A stretch of DNA of 64,000 bases, from assembly GCA_037974665.1 (NCBI GenBank), contig CM075770.1:99121350-99185349 (forward strand), written 5' to 3'. This DNA is from Ehretia macrophylla. Its lineage: Eukaryota > Streptophyta > Magnoliopsida > Boraginales > Ehretiaceae. The notes under the pieces were generated by a model. That model ran no database searches. It was not told the origin of the DNA and saw only the letters and a list, made by a program, of their open reading frames with translations. Positions 24,386 through 37,009 of the stretch are shown here, in pieces. The stretch's first letter is position 1; each line of letters starts with the position of its first letter. The position numbers and the translations under genes were made by a program.

Positions 24386-27160
24386 AAAGATGCTACGTCG
24401 GGCTGTCGACGTTAAAACAAGCGCTTTTCGGGAGGCAACCTTTCTTTAGTATTTCGTTTTTGATTTTCTGTGTTTGTAATGTTTCATTTTTATGATTGCT
24501 ATAGGTCTAGAACAAGTTTGGGGGTTGAACAGCTGGAAGAGATGCCTCACCAAGTGATTCAAAGGAACAATTACTTGGAGTTGTGTTTGGTTCATGTTAA
24601 GTGTCAACATTGGCAGTAGGGGTGCAAAAAAAAAAATGTTGATGTAGCACTATTTGCTACAATATAACGCAGCTGCGCTGGCGGTACCAAAGTTGACGTT
24701 TCTTTTGTGAGAGTTGTCAGAAAAGAAATAGCGCAGGCATAACATAGCTGCGCTGGCGTCCTTTAATTTTTGACATTTGAACAAGAAAAAAAAAGTATAT
24801 CTAGGTAGTAACGTTCCAAGCGTGGATTCAACATTACAAAACCTAAGTTATCTCCTCGTCTTTATGCCGTTAGAACCAACAACGAACACACTTTTCCTTA
24901 TCCTAAAACACAAAACACATCTCTCTCTCCCAAGCAAGCAGTTCACGACATCACCAAGCCCTTCTCCGACAAAGTGGATTTCACAAATAGAATTACGCCG
25001 ATGGAAATTGTCCTCTCCAACTGCAATTGAATGCGAATTTTGAATGCAAATAAGTATCATTCATCTTCTTTGAGCATCAATTCATGAGAAAATGAAACGA
25101 ATGGAAAAGATTGAGATTTAGGGATTTCGTGTTTGGAGCATAACTGTGTGCGATTTGTATGTGCGATGGTTATGGTTGTATTAAGATTGTGATTTTATAC
25201 TGTGGGGACCTGTGACAACATGATTGTGATTGGGGTAGTTTATGACATTTGAATGCACACCAACTATTTGCTTAAAGGTGTCAAAGAGAAAAATGAGGCT
25301 TTTGTGCATAAAGTGACGTATGAAGGGCCTGTTGAACTGTGAAATAATTTGTGATTGGTCAATTTTCAATTGAGCTGTGACTTTAGTATTGAGTAGCGGT
25401 GTGCATATTACAGTTTGGGGGTTATGTGTTGCGTTGTAGTTTGAATGCGTAGGTCGTGTAATTGATTGAATACAAGTTGATGCGGTTGAGACTTTGTTTG
25501 TTGGGTTCTATCGACTGAAGAAATTGCTTAACATATCAAAGTGCCAATGACATCTAAACGAAAAATGGGTGTATCTTCAAGTGCCTACTTTTCGAAGTCT
25601 CAAACTCTAAATACGCACACCAGCTGAAACATCCTTGGAGCCTTTGGCAGATGATTGACATGGATACTAAGGGAAGTCCTCTGCTTTCTTTTCTTTAGTT
25701 TTTGCCATTGAGGACAATGTCTAGTCTTAAAGTTTGGGGGTAGTTTCTTTGTGTTTACTTCATTTTTTTGTTCTCCCTAGTACTAGTTTGTTTACTTTTT
25801 TTATGTGTTTTGTTATTTCCCTTTACAATTTAAAAAAAAAAACATTTGAAGGTGATGCTGATAGGATGAGAAATTATACCGATGATGAATAGCATAAGAA
25901 TGACATGGTGGTAGTGAGGATAACTGACTGCAACTTAGTTTCATTTTACAAACAATCCCCATCTACTACGCACTTAGCCTCGCCTAGTCATGAGTTTACT
26001 TAGAGAAGGCTTATGTGAGCTTAAGTGCCAGAGTAAAAGGGGAAAAAAAGAGAAGGACTTTAGAACTTGCTTGATTGTCACTTGAGGTGAAATCCTAGGT
26101 TGCGTAGCATTAGAGAAATGATTTAGGCCATCTTTGGACAGTTTAAGTCTTTCAAGCCAACCTGTTACTAATTGATTATCCCTAATCTACCCCTTTGAGC
26201 CTAAATTAGCCTTTTCTTTCTTTAGTCAATAATAGCTTTCTTAGCCTTTCAAGTTTAATTTCCCAGATAATGACCCTCCTACTTGTAGCATGTGATTATT
26301 CAAGGAAGATCATTTGGAGCTATGTTTGTATTGAAGGATGGGACTTGGGTGAATTTGTTTGTAGATTATATGAAGAAGAAGAAGCAAAACAAAAGAGCAA
26401 AATCATAAAAAAGCTGGAAAAAAAGAGAAAAAAACATTTCTTGAAAAGAAAGGAAAAAGAGCCACACCCCCTTGTAGTTAATGTAAAAATGCAAGTTAAG
26501 GGGGAGGGGGGGTGGGAAGAGGGGTGGGCTCTATGTGTTAGTATAAAATGTTGTGGATGAATGTTGAGAATGAAGAAGTGAAAAAATTATAGAGAAATGA
26601 GATGTGTTGATCCATTTGGGGGTGTGAGAAGTAGTGTTGGCATAAGCTCCAATGAAAGTCCTAGAATGGTTGGGTGCTATTAGGTAGTTTAGCCATACAT
26701 TGATATCCATTATCCTACCTTGATCTCAGCCATTCATTACAACCAAATGTAAAGTCCTACTGATCTTTAATGCTATAATTAATCTACATTAGTGGAGAAT
26801 GACATGAAAAGTGAGCCTATGAAGTCCTACATTAATTAACAATAGAAGATCAACATTGACAATTCACTTAGCTTGCATAAACTCATCTGGGTACAATTGA
26901 TTAGGATAGAGGCTATACACACACTCACTTGTGGGTTTGGAGTAACATGAAATCTATTTCGAGGTTGATATCCTTTGTGCTTATGATTGTTGGAATACCT
27001 TCCAAGCTTTGCAATATTGCTACTAAGGCTGTGAAAATTATATATCCTTCAGCATTGTCTTTAAGAAGTTTATTTTGTTGAGTCGTTAATCTTTAGGTTG
27101 TTTCTTTCTTTAATTGTGTCTTTTGCTTGATGACAAGCAAAGCTTTAGTTTAGATGTGTT
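24386..27160 (+). other. Athila-like 3' non-coding interior
   Basis: About 2.8 kb between the integrase tail and the 3' LTR. It opens with the CGGGAGGCAACC block usual in this clade. It contains two GCGCAGCTGCGCTGG-type patches (24667-24683 and 24731-24759) and homopolymer A/G runs. No env-like frame with a signal peptide or membrane segment was recognised. The frame at 26270-26560 is lysine-rich low complexity and not supported. Confidence 0.65.
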
Positions 27161-30100
27161 TGTTGGGTGTATTATTGATAAATTATTTCAGCACCTTTCT
27201 ACTTAATTTTTGTTAGTTCTTGAGTAAGTTAGGAGCAATTTGATGGGTTTTGTGTTTTTTTGGTGACGTAGGTGATTTCTATGAGTAAGTTGGAGTTTCG
27301 AAGCAAAATTGAAGAAAAATTGCAAAGGGCCTAACGTGCATTCAACCTAAGAAGAAATTGATGAGAAATCAGAAGTTGCGCAGTCATAGCACAGCTGTGT
27401 TGCGTCGCTGGAAATTAAAGGGTAATTTTGTAAAATAGTGCCAAAAAAAGATAACCTAGGATAAAAAGAAGAAAACAAACGTGAGAAGGAGAGACTTTTT
27501 GGGAGGCTGGTTGGCAGTCGTTAGGGAAAGAAAAAAAATGTTCCAGCAAGAGAGAAAGCAGAGGATTCGCGAGTTGAAAACGGAGAACTATCCGGAGACG
27601 GACTTCTACCACGATTCTTCTCTAAATTCTAGTTTTCTCTATTATCTCTTATCATGAATTATACTATGTTTTGGATTTTATTTAATTTCGTTATTATGTT
27701 CTAAGTTATTTTTATCATAGCCGGATTATGAATGCTTGAATTCTTTTGGTTTTAATTGATTTGATTAACTATTTATTTCATTGTAAACTTAATGTTTGTG
27801 ATTGCCTGATCGACAATTGCATGATTTGTGGTTTGATTTGAGACTGAGAATTGATAATCGAATTAGACCGCATTTGAGATACCATTAAACCGTCATAAGC
27901 TAGAGATATTTATGAGATCTAGTGCAGCACTTGAATTTCTAGGGCTTAATAAGTTTTATAAGTTCACAGTTATCACAGAGATGTAGGTAGCTTGCTTAAC
28001 GGAATATGTTATTGATGCTTGAGAAAGATTAATAACCAACTTAGCGAAATTGCTGGCAACGTAGGGAATAGATGTCAATTGATTCAAATCAATAAATTCA
28101 AGTAGGATTAATGTTGGTGAAGTTGGAAACCCTAGAGCCTTTTAATTATTGATTCATCCACTTTTATTGATTTCATAATTATTTTAGTAATTAATTTCAA
28201 AGGCACTTTAGTTATTAGTTATTATCTGCAAACTCTCAAATTTTGGTTGTCCAAATAAAGTTAGAACTAAAATAATTTCAGTACTTAGTAATCACAGTCC
28301 TCGTGAGAACGATCTCTACTAACTACTTTATTACTTGTTGTGATACGTATACTTTGTAACACCCCGACCCCTAACGAGACCAGAAATTCTATTAAACAAT
28401 CTATACTCATCCCAATACCAAACCCGGTCACAAAAATTAGAAAAAACGGACGGAGTCTCCTCTATTTATAGGACAACTGGATACCTGTAAACAGTAAATA
28501 AAGCCACAAATATAACCCACATCATTCTCATACAACTCCAACTCCAACCATGCCCTATCTCAAAGCCATCCAAGCCTTAAACTAACATAAACATCAAACA
28601 TACAAGCATGCAATCATTAACTGTTAAAGGTTCATGATTATAATCTCACTTATCATACCACTCTAACATTAACTAGTTTTCTTTCTTATAATTCAAGTCC
28701 GTCAACCAGTCAAAACATGCAAGCATGCAGCTACTAGATAATAAAGTAAAGATTACAAGATATTACAACATTACAAGCCATTCGCAACTATTAATACATT
28801 CTAAATTTAACTTTACAATTATGAAACTGTATTCAATGACAATCTATGTAAGCCAACATAATCAATCACAAAACCCTCGAGCCTTCTTTTCTACCTCCGA
28901 TAGCACTAAACCTGAAAGGTGTTAGAAACGAGGGTGAATATACAACATGTATACTCAATGAGGAAGGGAAAACGGGAACAGTATAACGGAGGTTCGTGCA
29001 ATGTAGCAACTTAACACATTTAATACAATAAATAAACAATGGATAACAATTCTAACAATGGATAACAATTCTAATACCACACTTTAAAAAGGATACGCTC
29101 GATAACCCTTATCACTCCAAGTCTTCGATTCTCGATCCACGAACTACGACTCGATCACGATATGCCGGCATCCCAAACACCAAAGGGTACTCCGGATGTA
29201 CCCAATCCTACAACCCAATACTCCCTGGCAATCTCCGGACCAGGCGAGTGAGAGAATAGGGTACGGAGTTAGAGCAACCAACCTTGGCAAGCCCGCTGCC
29301 GCCCAGATAGGCCCATCGCATCTGCCCCGACGATAAGGTTGCGCAACCATTGACTCGATAACATAGGAAGCACTAATAATAACAATATAACAAAATAAGC
29401 CGATATATAAATAAGAAGGACAAAAAAAGAGGTTGTCCTTGAGCACACACATCATCAATCACGTCATACGATGAAATATGATACATTCATTAGTCTATAA
29501 TTGTTAAACTAATCCAACTAAAACACTTAAATCACTTAGTATCGAACATTTAACATATAACAAGATAAGACACTTAGAATGCATATAGAAATGATCCCTC
29601 ACCTTTTAGGAAGCCAAATCTGCACGAATTAAGCCAAGATTCCCTCAATATTCTCCAAAAGTATCAATTCTCTTCAATTATCACTACCTAATACAATCAA
29701 CTATATGCATAAGAAGTGATTTCTTATTCTCAACTAAAGCTAGTTCATAAAGCCATTAATTTATCTTACTCTATTTGATTCCCTTTAATTCACATAACTA
29801 ACAATATAAGTTCAACATGCATTCTAATCATTATTTAAACAACAGATAACTCAAGTGATCACATGTGCAATATTCTTTAATGTTCTAAGTATTACTCAAA
29901 GACAATAGTATAATAACTAACATATACATAGCAATGATAATTCATATAAGTAGAAACATTATATAACATCTAACCAATAAGTTATATAAGCGTATCTTTA
30001 CACATATAATGCAATTAATAAACAATATAAACATGTTTACTCAATCTTTAACTAGTATCGATATAGCTTAACTCACAACTTCTCCGAATAGATGAACTTG

Positions 30101-31636
30101 TTACATAAGTACATTTAAACATTTATCCAATCAATCAAGAATCAACTAACAACAATTATTATCATGGTTTATTACTACTTCCTTTAGTCCATTCTAAATT
30201 CATACCCAACCAAAGCCATGTAAACCAAGCAACTTAATTCACGAGACTTCACTACTATAATACGTACATTACACAAAGACATATAAACATTTAATTACTC
30301 AATTATAAAGCAATTATCATGAAATTAACTATGCGAACACAAAGGGGTTAATATTATACTTTTCACAAAACTTAACTGAAAGCTCACATATACCTTAGAA
30401 TAGCATTTAGACATGCTAGGAGCAACTACAAAGCAATACAAGTACTAAAGCAATTAATTCATTCATTTCCCCTTTGTTCAACTAGGCTATTTAGCTTCCT
30501 ACCGGAATTCAATGATCAAGTTAAGCTAGCTAACCATCCTACCAATCTAAGGATACCTAAATACCTCATTTAGAACCTCCAAATCATAACCTAGAGCACA
30601 AGTACACGAAAATACCGAAAATGCTTCTTTGTGGGTTTACACTACAAGTACCAATTTCGGAACCCAAACAAGCGAAACGAAAGCACTTCTAAGGCTTCAA
30701 TACTTAATAAAAACTAGCCATAATCTCGAACATGCCCGGATTCGAGTTAGCATATCAAGTGTAATTAACAATTTTTCCACGCTTATGGACCTAATTAGCA
30801 ACTACTAGGAGCCTTGAATCGAATTAAATTATAACTTTTTTCGGAAACCCTAGTTTGACACTATTTATCATCTTTCCCAAGTGCCATTTTCATTTTTAAG
30901 CATTCAACAAGCATTTTAAACCATCAAATATATTCTATGAAGTCATTAGAGCATATAAGAAGCAACGAAACAAGCATTAAACTACTACAATATTAGATCA
31001 CAAAAATAATAGTACTAACTTTAGTTGAATTTAATACAAGAATGGAATGCTCCCTCACATCTTTTGAAGATCAAAGAATGGTCTTAAGGTCCTAAGAATG
31101 AAGCACAACCAATTTGGGAAGCAATGGAAGCAAGAATGAAGCAAGGAGCAATTTTTCTTTTTTTTTAGAAGTTACTATTCCCGTAACTTTTTTTGGTCAT
31201 TTTTTTACCTCTTTTTTATTTTTATTTTTTTGGCTTATAATGTTCTCATGAGATGGTCAAATGGTAGATCAAGCAATTAGAGCATTTTAGTAAAGGTAAA
31301 TAGGTTACTTGAGTGATTAAATTTCAGCAAAACAAAATGCCAAAAATCTAAAAAATCTGGAAAAATCCCGCTGGTACTATTCATCAGACATTTCACAAAT
31401 TTTTTCCCGTTGATCCTGATATACAATGCACGCACAGTCAAGGGTTATAGTCCCTTAAAAATATGTAGTATTTTATAAAAATATAAAATGCATGAAATGA
31501 AATAGTTGAATTTATAGAAATATGAAAAAAAAAATGAAGTATAATTAAGTTACATCTAAGTTAACCATTTAATGAATGCAATTAATGAAGTGCTGGGTTC
31601 AGGGTGTCACACACTTGCACTAGATTTTGCACAACA
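27161..31636 (+). repeat. Athila-like 3' LTR, split by a solo LTR
   Basis: 27161-28354 follows 20379-21597 of the 5' LTR. The remainder resumes at 31612 (CACTTGCACTAGATTTTGC) and ends at 31636. The gap is a foreign solo LTR. Confidence 0.88.
28355..31611 (-). repeat. Solo LTR of a Tekay-like gypsy element, reverse orientation (3257 bp)
   Basis: Read on the minus strand it starts TGTGACACCCTGAACCC and ends GGGGTGTTACA, so it has the chromovirus LTR style seen at 5561. Flanks TACTT (28350-28354) and CACTT (31612-31616) form a 5-bp target duplication with one mismatch. The intact 5' LTR of the host element reads CACTT at that place. No internal region, primer site or polypurine tract is present, so it is a solo LTR. 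Confidence 0.85.
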
Positions 31637-31745
31637 GAGCCACCTTTTGAACCTGTAGGAGCCACCTCTAGAATCCTTCACCTCCTAATTGGTCATTGGT
31701 ATGTGTGTCCCTGACGAAGATGTTAGGTCCTTAACGGGAGGTATG

Positions 31746-31930
31746 TGTAATATCCCTTATAGGTAGAATATAGTGTAATTGTGTAGTTTATAAGTAAATG
31801 TTGTGAGTATAAGGAATAATTTCGGTTAACAATTTTGAGCCAGTTGATTAGAGGCCCAAGTAGTTATTATTTTATACCTATAATGCCAGTCTCGCCTGCG
31901 GACTTAGGAATCGGAGCTCGGGGCGTGACA
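31746..31930 (+). repeat. TRIM 3' LTR (185 bp)
   Basis: Direct repeat of 20109-20292. It begins TGTAATATCCCTTATAGG and ends GGGGCGTGACA, preceded by a purine-rich AACGGGAGGTATG stretch. Confidence 0.8.
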
Positions 31931-32431
31931 CTGATTAGGCTTGCATGATGTAGATAAACTTGCATCCTAGATAGATAAAGGGCTTAGGGATAATATTCTA
32001 CCTATAATCAAGTGTTAATTAGAAAATTAACTAAGGTAAGATAATCAAATAGCTTGAATTAGGCTTGTAGTCTAATTAACATCTAATCAACTAATTTTAA
32101 ACCGAAACCTAAAGAAACGAGCCCTACAAGTAATTCACTCTAGACCTCTCATTTACGGTTGGAGCTTGCCTCCTAGCTTAATCAATTTAGTTTTATTTTT
32201 TAGTATAATTTTTAGGAACATTAAGAGCTCCCTTTAAACCAAACGAACTTCAATCACATTCACTTAGTTTAGGCTACTTCTCACACGAGCAGACACTAGA
32301 ATTTACTTATGAGCCTTCATGTGGAGATAGACCTTGCTAGTAGTACACAAACACTTCAAAGAATGTTGTGCACTTGCGAGTAACTAAATTTGAAACAAGT
32401 AGTTGTATTTTGTCATATTTTTTATGCGCAC
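31931..32431 (+). repeat. Right part of the old Athila/Tat-type LTR
   Basis: It continues from 20108 across the TRIM. Near the end it has GGAGATAGACC, GTGCACTTGCGAG and TTTTATGCGCACC, matching (reverse-complemented) the last part of the LTR at 61854-63408. Very diverged. Confidence 0.5.
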
Positions 32432-33121
32432 CTCAATTTCGCATCAGACCTCACAAGGGATTTTGAGACATTGGAAGACCTTGTTGAGATAATGCAAAGA
32501 AATCAAACGCATGTATGGCATTCTCCCTCCATAAAACCAATTTGTAATAGGGTTTAGAATTTATTCATTCATAAAATGGTTGTAATTGCATGAGTAATTG
32601 ATAAAAGAGTTATTTTATAAACATGAGGAATTATCCAAACCACGTTAAAATTATTTGTGCTCTTTTTTATTTCACATATTTTCATACACATTCTCAAAGA
32701 GTGAAATAACCTTTATTCTAACAAGAGCATCCTTGGTTCATATCCCCGCATTGTTGAATGTAACCGCTATGGAAAAGTCATATTTATCACATGACAATTC
32801 TTCCTACATTAGTGTAAAGTTCTACTTTTGGGCAGCTAAACACATGAATCAATTCTCCAGAGATCGTATATCCAACCAACTATTCATTTATGCAAAACTA
32901 AGACTAAAGCACTAAAATTTGCATGGAAGATGATGATTGTCTTGTAAAGGAACTTTTTGCAAAAAGGTTGATAACTATACATGCAAAGCAACCGAAATAC
33001 AATCATAGAAGGCTCTTAAATATATTTTAAAAAATAGAAAAATTGTTGGAGTTGATCCAAATTGAGGAAAAAGAACAATTTGATGGTCAAATGCCACATT
33101 CGAAATTTGTAATTCACCATG
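32432..33121. other. Spacer without recognised feature
   Basis: Short open frames only (for example 32655-32915), none with a recognisable domain or splice context. Probably worn repeat DNA beside the nested LTR. Confidence 0.4.
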
Positions 33122-33131
33122 TACTAACAAG

Positions 33132-33642
33132 GAGTTAATTGTTTGTCGCCCCTCTGTGGTTTGCTCGAAATACTCATTCACTCTCTGTGTTTTTAAAATA
33201 GGCTCATTACCCCCCCTGTGATTTTTGGAATGTAGCTGACCGCCCCCCTCCTTTAAAAAAATCGTCTAATTTAACAGCAATTGCAACACACACGCTTAAA
33301 ATGCGATTTTTTTATGCTTTTGGTTTAAATAAATTCGTTGTTGGATAAAAATACCCTTTTAGTAAATTGCTTGCCGCCCCCCTGTATTTTGCCTGAAATA
33401 CTTATTTACCCCCTATAATTTTAAAATAGGCTCATTACCCCCCTGTGTTTTTTCAATTTTAACTTTATGTAAGGGTATAACGATCAATTAACTAATTTGA
33501 TAACGTTTGTTAACGGAATAAGAAATTTTGGGTGCGTTAGCTTAATCGAAAAAACACAGGGGAGTAATAAGCCTATTTTAAAAATAAAAGAAGTGAATGA
33601 GTATTTCGAGCAAAACACAGGGGGGCGACAAGCAATTTACTC
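33132..33642. mobile_element. MULE-type MITE (511 bp) with 10-bp target duplication
   Basis: Long inverted ends (GAGTTAATTGTTTGTCGCCC on the left, the complement of GAGTAAATTGCTTGTCGCCC on the right) run inward for about 80-100 bp. A perfect 10-bp duplication TACTAACAAG flanks the element (33122-33131 and 33643-33652). Duplication length and long inverted repeats fit Mutator-like elements. A third copy of the end sequence lies inside at about 33361-33450. No transposase. Confidence 0.9.
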
Positions 33643-33768
33643 TACTAACAAGTATCTATACCTTGCTAACCTGATGACATTTCATTCTATCCAGGACCTC
33701 ATTTTTTCATTCATTTTCATACTGTAAGGAATGAACCCATTGTTTGCGATACCAAATTTGTCCTCTAC

Positions 33769-34094
33769 GGGTGTCTCCAATGGGAGCTCTAAATCAAGGT
33801 CTGTAAAATGTAATGATTGAAACAAATTAAAAACTTTGGTGAAAAAATAAAACACTATGATGGGAGTTTTTAAAACCAAAAATAGAGCCCTACGCTCTAT
33901 ATTTGCTTGAGTCTCTACTTGAGGCTCTATATTTGTTAACGAAAATAGAGACTCAAGCAAATATAGAGCCCAGACTCTATTTTTGATTTTAAAGACTTCC
34001 CATTGTAGTGTTTTTTTTTTTTACCAAAGTCTCTAAATTACTTCAATCATTACATTTTAAAAACTCTGATTTAAAGTCCCCATTAGAAATACCC
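33769..34094. mobile_element. Foldback MITE (about 326 bp hairpin)
   Basis: The left arm starts GGGTGTCTCCAATGGGAG, and the right arm is its imperfect complement ending TCCCCATTAGAAATACCC. The centre is a near-perfect hairpin of ATAGAGC / GCTCTAT and CTCAAGCAAATATAGAG blocks. The superfamily is uncertain; a clear target duplication was not found. Confidence 0.8.
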
Positions 34095-36960
34095 TAAAAA
34101 AAAGAGTAAGTTAACATAAAAAAAATGGCCTTAGCATCATTGTACAAAGGCATCATTTCACTCGGATTAGGATCCTCTCCTAACTCTATCTTTATCCTTA
34201 TAGTTAGAATGAACAACTTAGCCATTGATTTATCCCAACGATTAGGTTAATATAACCATAGGCTAATATTGTACCAAAAATTTAAACATATATATATATA
34301 TATTTTTTGCTCGGCAAGTTTAAACATAATTTCTTGATGATTATGTTAGTATAACAGTGAAGATAAATCAAAACTCCAAATTAATAGCTAAAATTTCCTT
34401 TCTAATTATTAGGATCATGATAAAATTAAAAGAAAATCCTGATCTATTTTAGATCTGTCAACGATACTCACCCACGCCATCATACCTCCTTCACCTGGAT
34501 CCTCATCACGCTGAGCCACAAACCAAGGCCCCTGTAATCACATGTAAAAGGAATTATAGGATGCAACAGCTATTGGGTCGACAAATCACGAGTTTGGATG
34601 TATTCAAAGCACATGGGTTTTATACTAATTACATGTGGAGTTGTTTGATGTTAGTTTCTCACTAAAAGTCTAGGTTATTATGCCAAAAAAAAAAAAAAAA
34701 AACCAAGCCTAAGTTATCGAGTCACCCCTCACCCTACCTCGACCCTACCCCACGCCAGCATCCTTAGAGTCGGATATATTGCCTTGTCAGATATTATACT
34801 TCATTACTCATTCACTCATTTCGGATTCAAAAATTTTATTGAGTACTAAAAATTATACATTTTATATATAGATAATTTTATTTTTAAATAGGGGTTAAAT
34901 TTATTTTCAGTTTAAAATTTACTTATAATTTTAAAAAATACACACAATTTAAAAAAATACAGTTCAAACTTAATTTTTAATAGCTTCACTTTTGAAGTCA
35001 GTAAAGACTGCGACTTTGGTGGGTCCCTGAATACAGCTGCCCATATTTATCACCAACTAATAAGTATACCGAAAGAAAAGAGAGAAAATTAATCAACAGA
35101 GGAAAATATAAAAAAGTTTACGTTGGTGTACCAACTTAGAGGGTTATAAATTGGTGATAAATAAAAGGGTGATCTCTAACAATTTTCTTCCTAAGATTAC
35201 CTAGATCATGGTTTAATTGGGCTAATTTATGCATATAAAACTTGAACAAGTAAACGATGTACTTTGTAGAAAATTTAGATTAAAAATTTATGCTTGTAAA
35301 AAGTTTAATGACAGTGAGATCAATAGGGTTCTTTGTAGAAATTGGAATTTAGAAAACTTACTTTGTTCGGTTGAGACTCTGCTATATGCAGTTTTAACTC
35401 CTGTTCCATGTTTTATTGAGTTTAATGATATTTTTTGCTTTTTCAGTTAAAAAAAAGTAAACGGTATTTATTTTTATTTTTATTTCATGCCAAAGTATGT
35501 TCTTTTCTGTTTAAATTTGTTCCAATCCGATGTGCACCAATACTTCACCAGAAGACCTTTTTGTTGCTTTATAAAGTCAGATTTATTAATTATATATTGC
35601 ATTAATAAGAATTTTGCAAGAAGTGCATATATCAATTTCCTGTTCAACCTACTCTCATACACTATCTTTGGATTCACTTTTTTCAAAGCAAAGAAAGGGA
35701 AGTGATTAGAAAATTCATTCCCTCGTTTAGATTTATTTTTAGATGAGAAGAAAGTAAGTGAAGGAAATGAAGAATTCTTTTATAATTTTTGATAGAGAAT
35801 TTTGTAATCCTCCAATTTAGGATTTTACAAATGGAAAGAAATTATGATAAGTAAAAGGTTATAATTGATTCTAATACTTTTACATTATTTTAAAAATAAC
35901 TTTAACATAACAATGAATATGAAAAGTGTTTTAACCAACTTTCTATTTAAAACTATCTTCTTCTTTTTTTTTTTAATTTTTTAAAATCAAAATAAAAAAT
36001 ATGAAATTATTAATTCTTTTTCTTTCCCTTATTATTTTTTGTTTACAATCTAAACTAGGGAATCTCTATCATTTCCTTTATAAATTTTCCATCTATTTTC
36101 CTTCCTTTCCTTTCTTATCTCTTGGTTCCTTGTATCTGTATTCATCTCACGATACCTTTTTTAACATTTATTTTTTCTTTGTTTGTTCTCTATATTAATT
36201 CCTTTGGAGCAGTCTTTTTCTTTGATCTTTCTTCTCTTTTCAAAAAAAGTGTATACATTTTCTTTCTTATAGAAGTTAGAATTTTCTTCACTTGCACCAA
36301 ACCGCATTTTAAGCACACATATAACAAATTTATACTCACCTAACAATGCGGTGTATTTTCAACAAACACGGGTTCAATATTTTATTTAGTGAGATTAAAA
36401 ATATAAAATTTAATATTTATATACAAATATTTTTTGTTTGAAACTAAATTAATTTCAAATTAAAAATATTTTAAAAATACATATATAATTTTTTTTTTTT
36501 TTAATGTATAACCTCACTCACATCTTAACAACGAAGTACACTAGAGTCGGTCTTGCCTAAGAACTTTATACACACTTCATTTTTAATGACAAAAAATTTA
36601 TTTTAGTCATAATTATACTGATTCTATTGCGAAATTATAAATTTTATGATATAATATTAATACGTCACAACACATACTTTAAATCAATTTAAAAACTATT
36701 TATAATGAAAAGATATAAATTTAAAATTAAAATTTTTAATTATAACAAATCACTATCTGAGTGATACCATCCAATCGTCGGGAATAATTTTACACTCACC
36801 TTGGTTTAGGAAGGTGGAATGTAGCGTAGTTAATTAAATTAGCGCCCCTTTCCCCATCCTACGTCTCTTCATAATGGCTCAAAGTAACCTTTGTGCCTTG
36901 TTCAGTTACAGATCATAAATAAACTAGTCTCTACTCATCACTACCTTTTGTCCCCTACAT
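34095..36960. other. Upstream intergenic region of the transporter gene
   Basis: AT-rich spacer with a (TA)n run (34288-34303), an A run (34684-34702) and low-complexity T/A stretches (about 35900-36500). Open frames such as 36001-36343 are poly-pyrimidine translations with no domain. The last few hundred bases probably hold the promoter of the gene that starts near 37010. Confidence 0.5.
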
Positions 36961-36971
36961 GTATATACAAT

Positions 36972-36984
36972 CTATATATATACA
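36972..36984 (+). promoter_or_regulatory. Probable TATA box of the URGT-like gene
   Basis: CTATATATATACA lies about 30-40 bp upstream of a pyrimidine-rich leader beginning near 37010. That leader ends in a good splice donor. The transcription start is inferred from this spacing and is not directly visible. Confidence 0.55.
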
Positions 36985-37009
36985 TTAAACCAATTTATTG
37001 TATGTAACT

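Larger units (their letters stand above)
20379..31636 (+). mobile_element. Athila-like Ty3/gypsy element, whole length but broken, with solo LTR nested in its 3' LTR
   Basis: LTRs at 20379-21620 and 27161-31636 (the latter split by a solo LTR) share a start (TGTTGGGTGTATTATTGA) and end (TTTTGCACAACA). The element is flanked by a perfect 5-bp target duplication GAGCC (20374-20378 and 31637-31641). The primer site matches tRNA-Asp, as in Athila/Tat elements. Parts recognised are gag, protease and an integrase tail. It is broken. The two LTRs differ by several bases per hundred by eye, so it is clearly older than the gypsy element at the left edge. Confidence 0.9.
20109..31930 (+). mobile_element. 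TRIM (miniature LTR element) opened by a nested Athila-like element
   Basis: Two about 185-bp direct repeats (20109-20292 and 31746-31930) start TGTAATATCCC and end GGGGCGT(A/G)ACA. After the first comes a degenerate tRNA-Met type primer site, and before the second a purine stretch (AACGGGAGGTATG). The TRIM itself is only about 0.55 kb; the rest is the nested element. Flanking 5-mers CTTAT and CTGAT are an imperfect target duplication. TRIMs carry no genes and depend on other elements. Confidence 0.8.

Noticed and set aside
26270-26560. Env-like or host protein in the Athila-like 3' interior
   Set aside because: Lysine/glutamate-rich low-complexity reading over A/G runs; no signal peptide, membrane segment or known domain.
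29144-29458. 104-residue minus-strand frame with G+C-rich codons
   Set aside because: Lies in the solo LTR in its sense direction, in a part that also shows a comparable G+C-rich patch in the LTR at 5561; no protein family recognised.
33682-33960. 92-residue minus-strand frame
   Set aside because: It mostly lies in one arm of the foldback MITE.
36001-36346. Open frames on both strands, hydrophobic or lysine-rich
   Set aside because: T-rich low-complexity DNA; both strands and two frames open together, with no start context or family motif.
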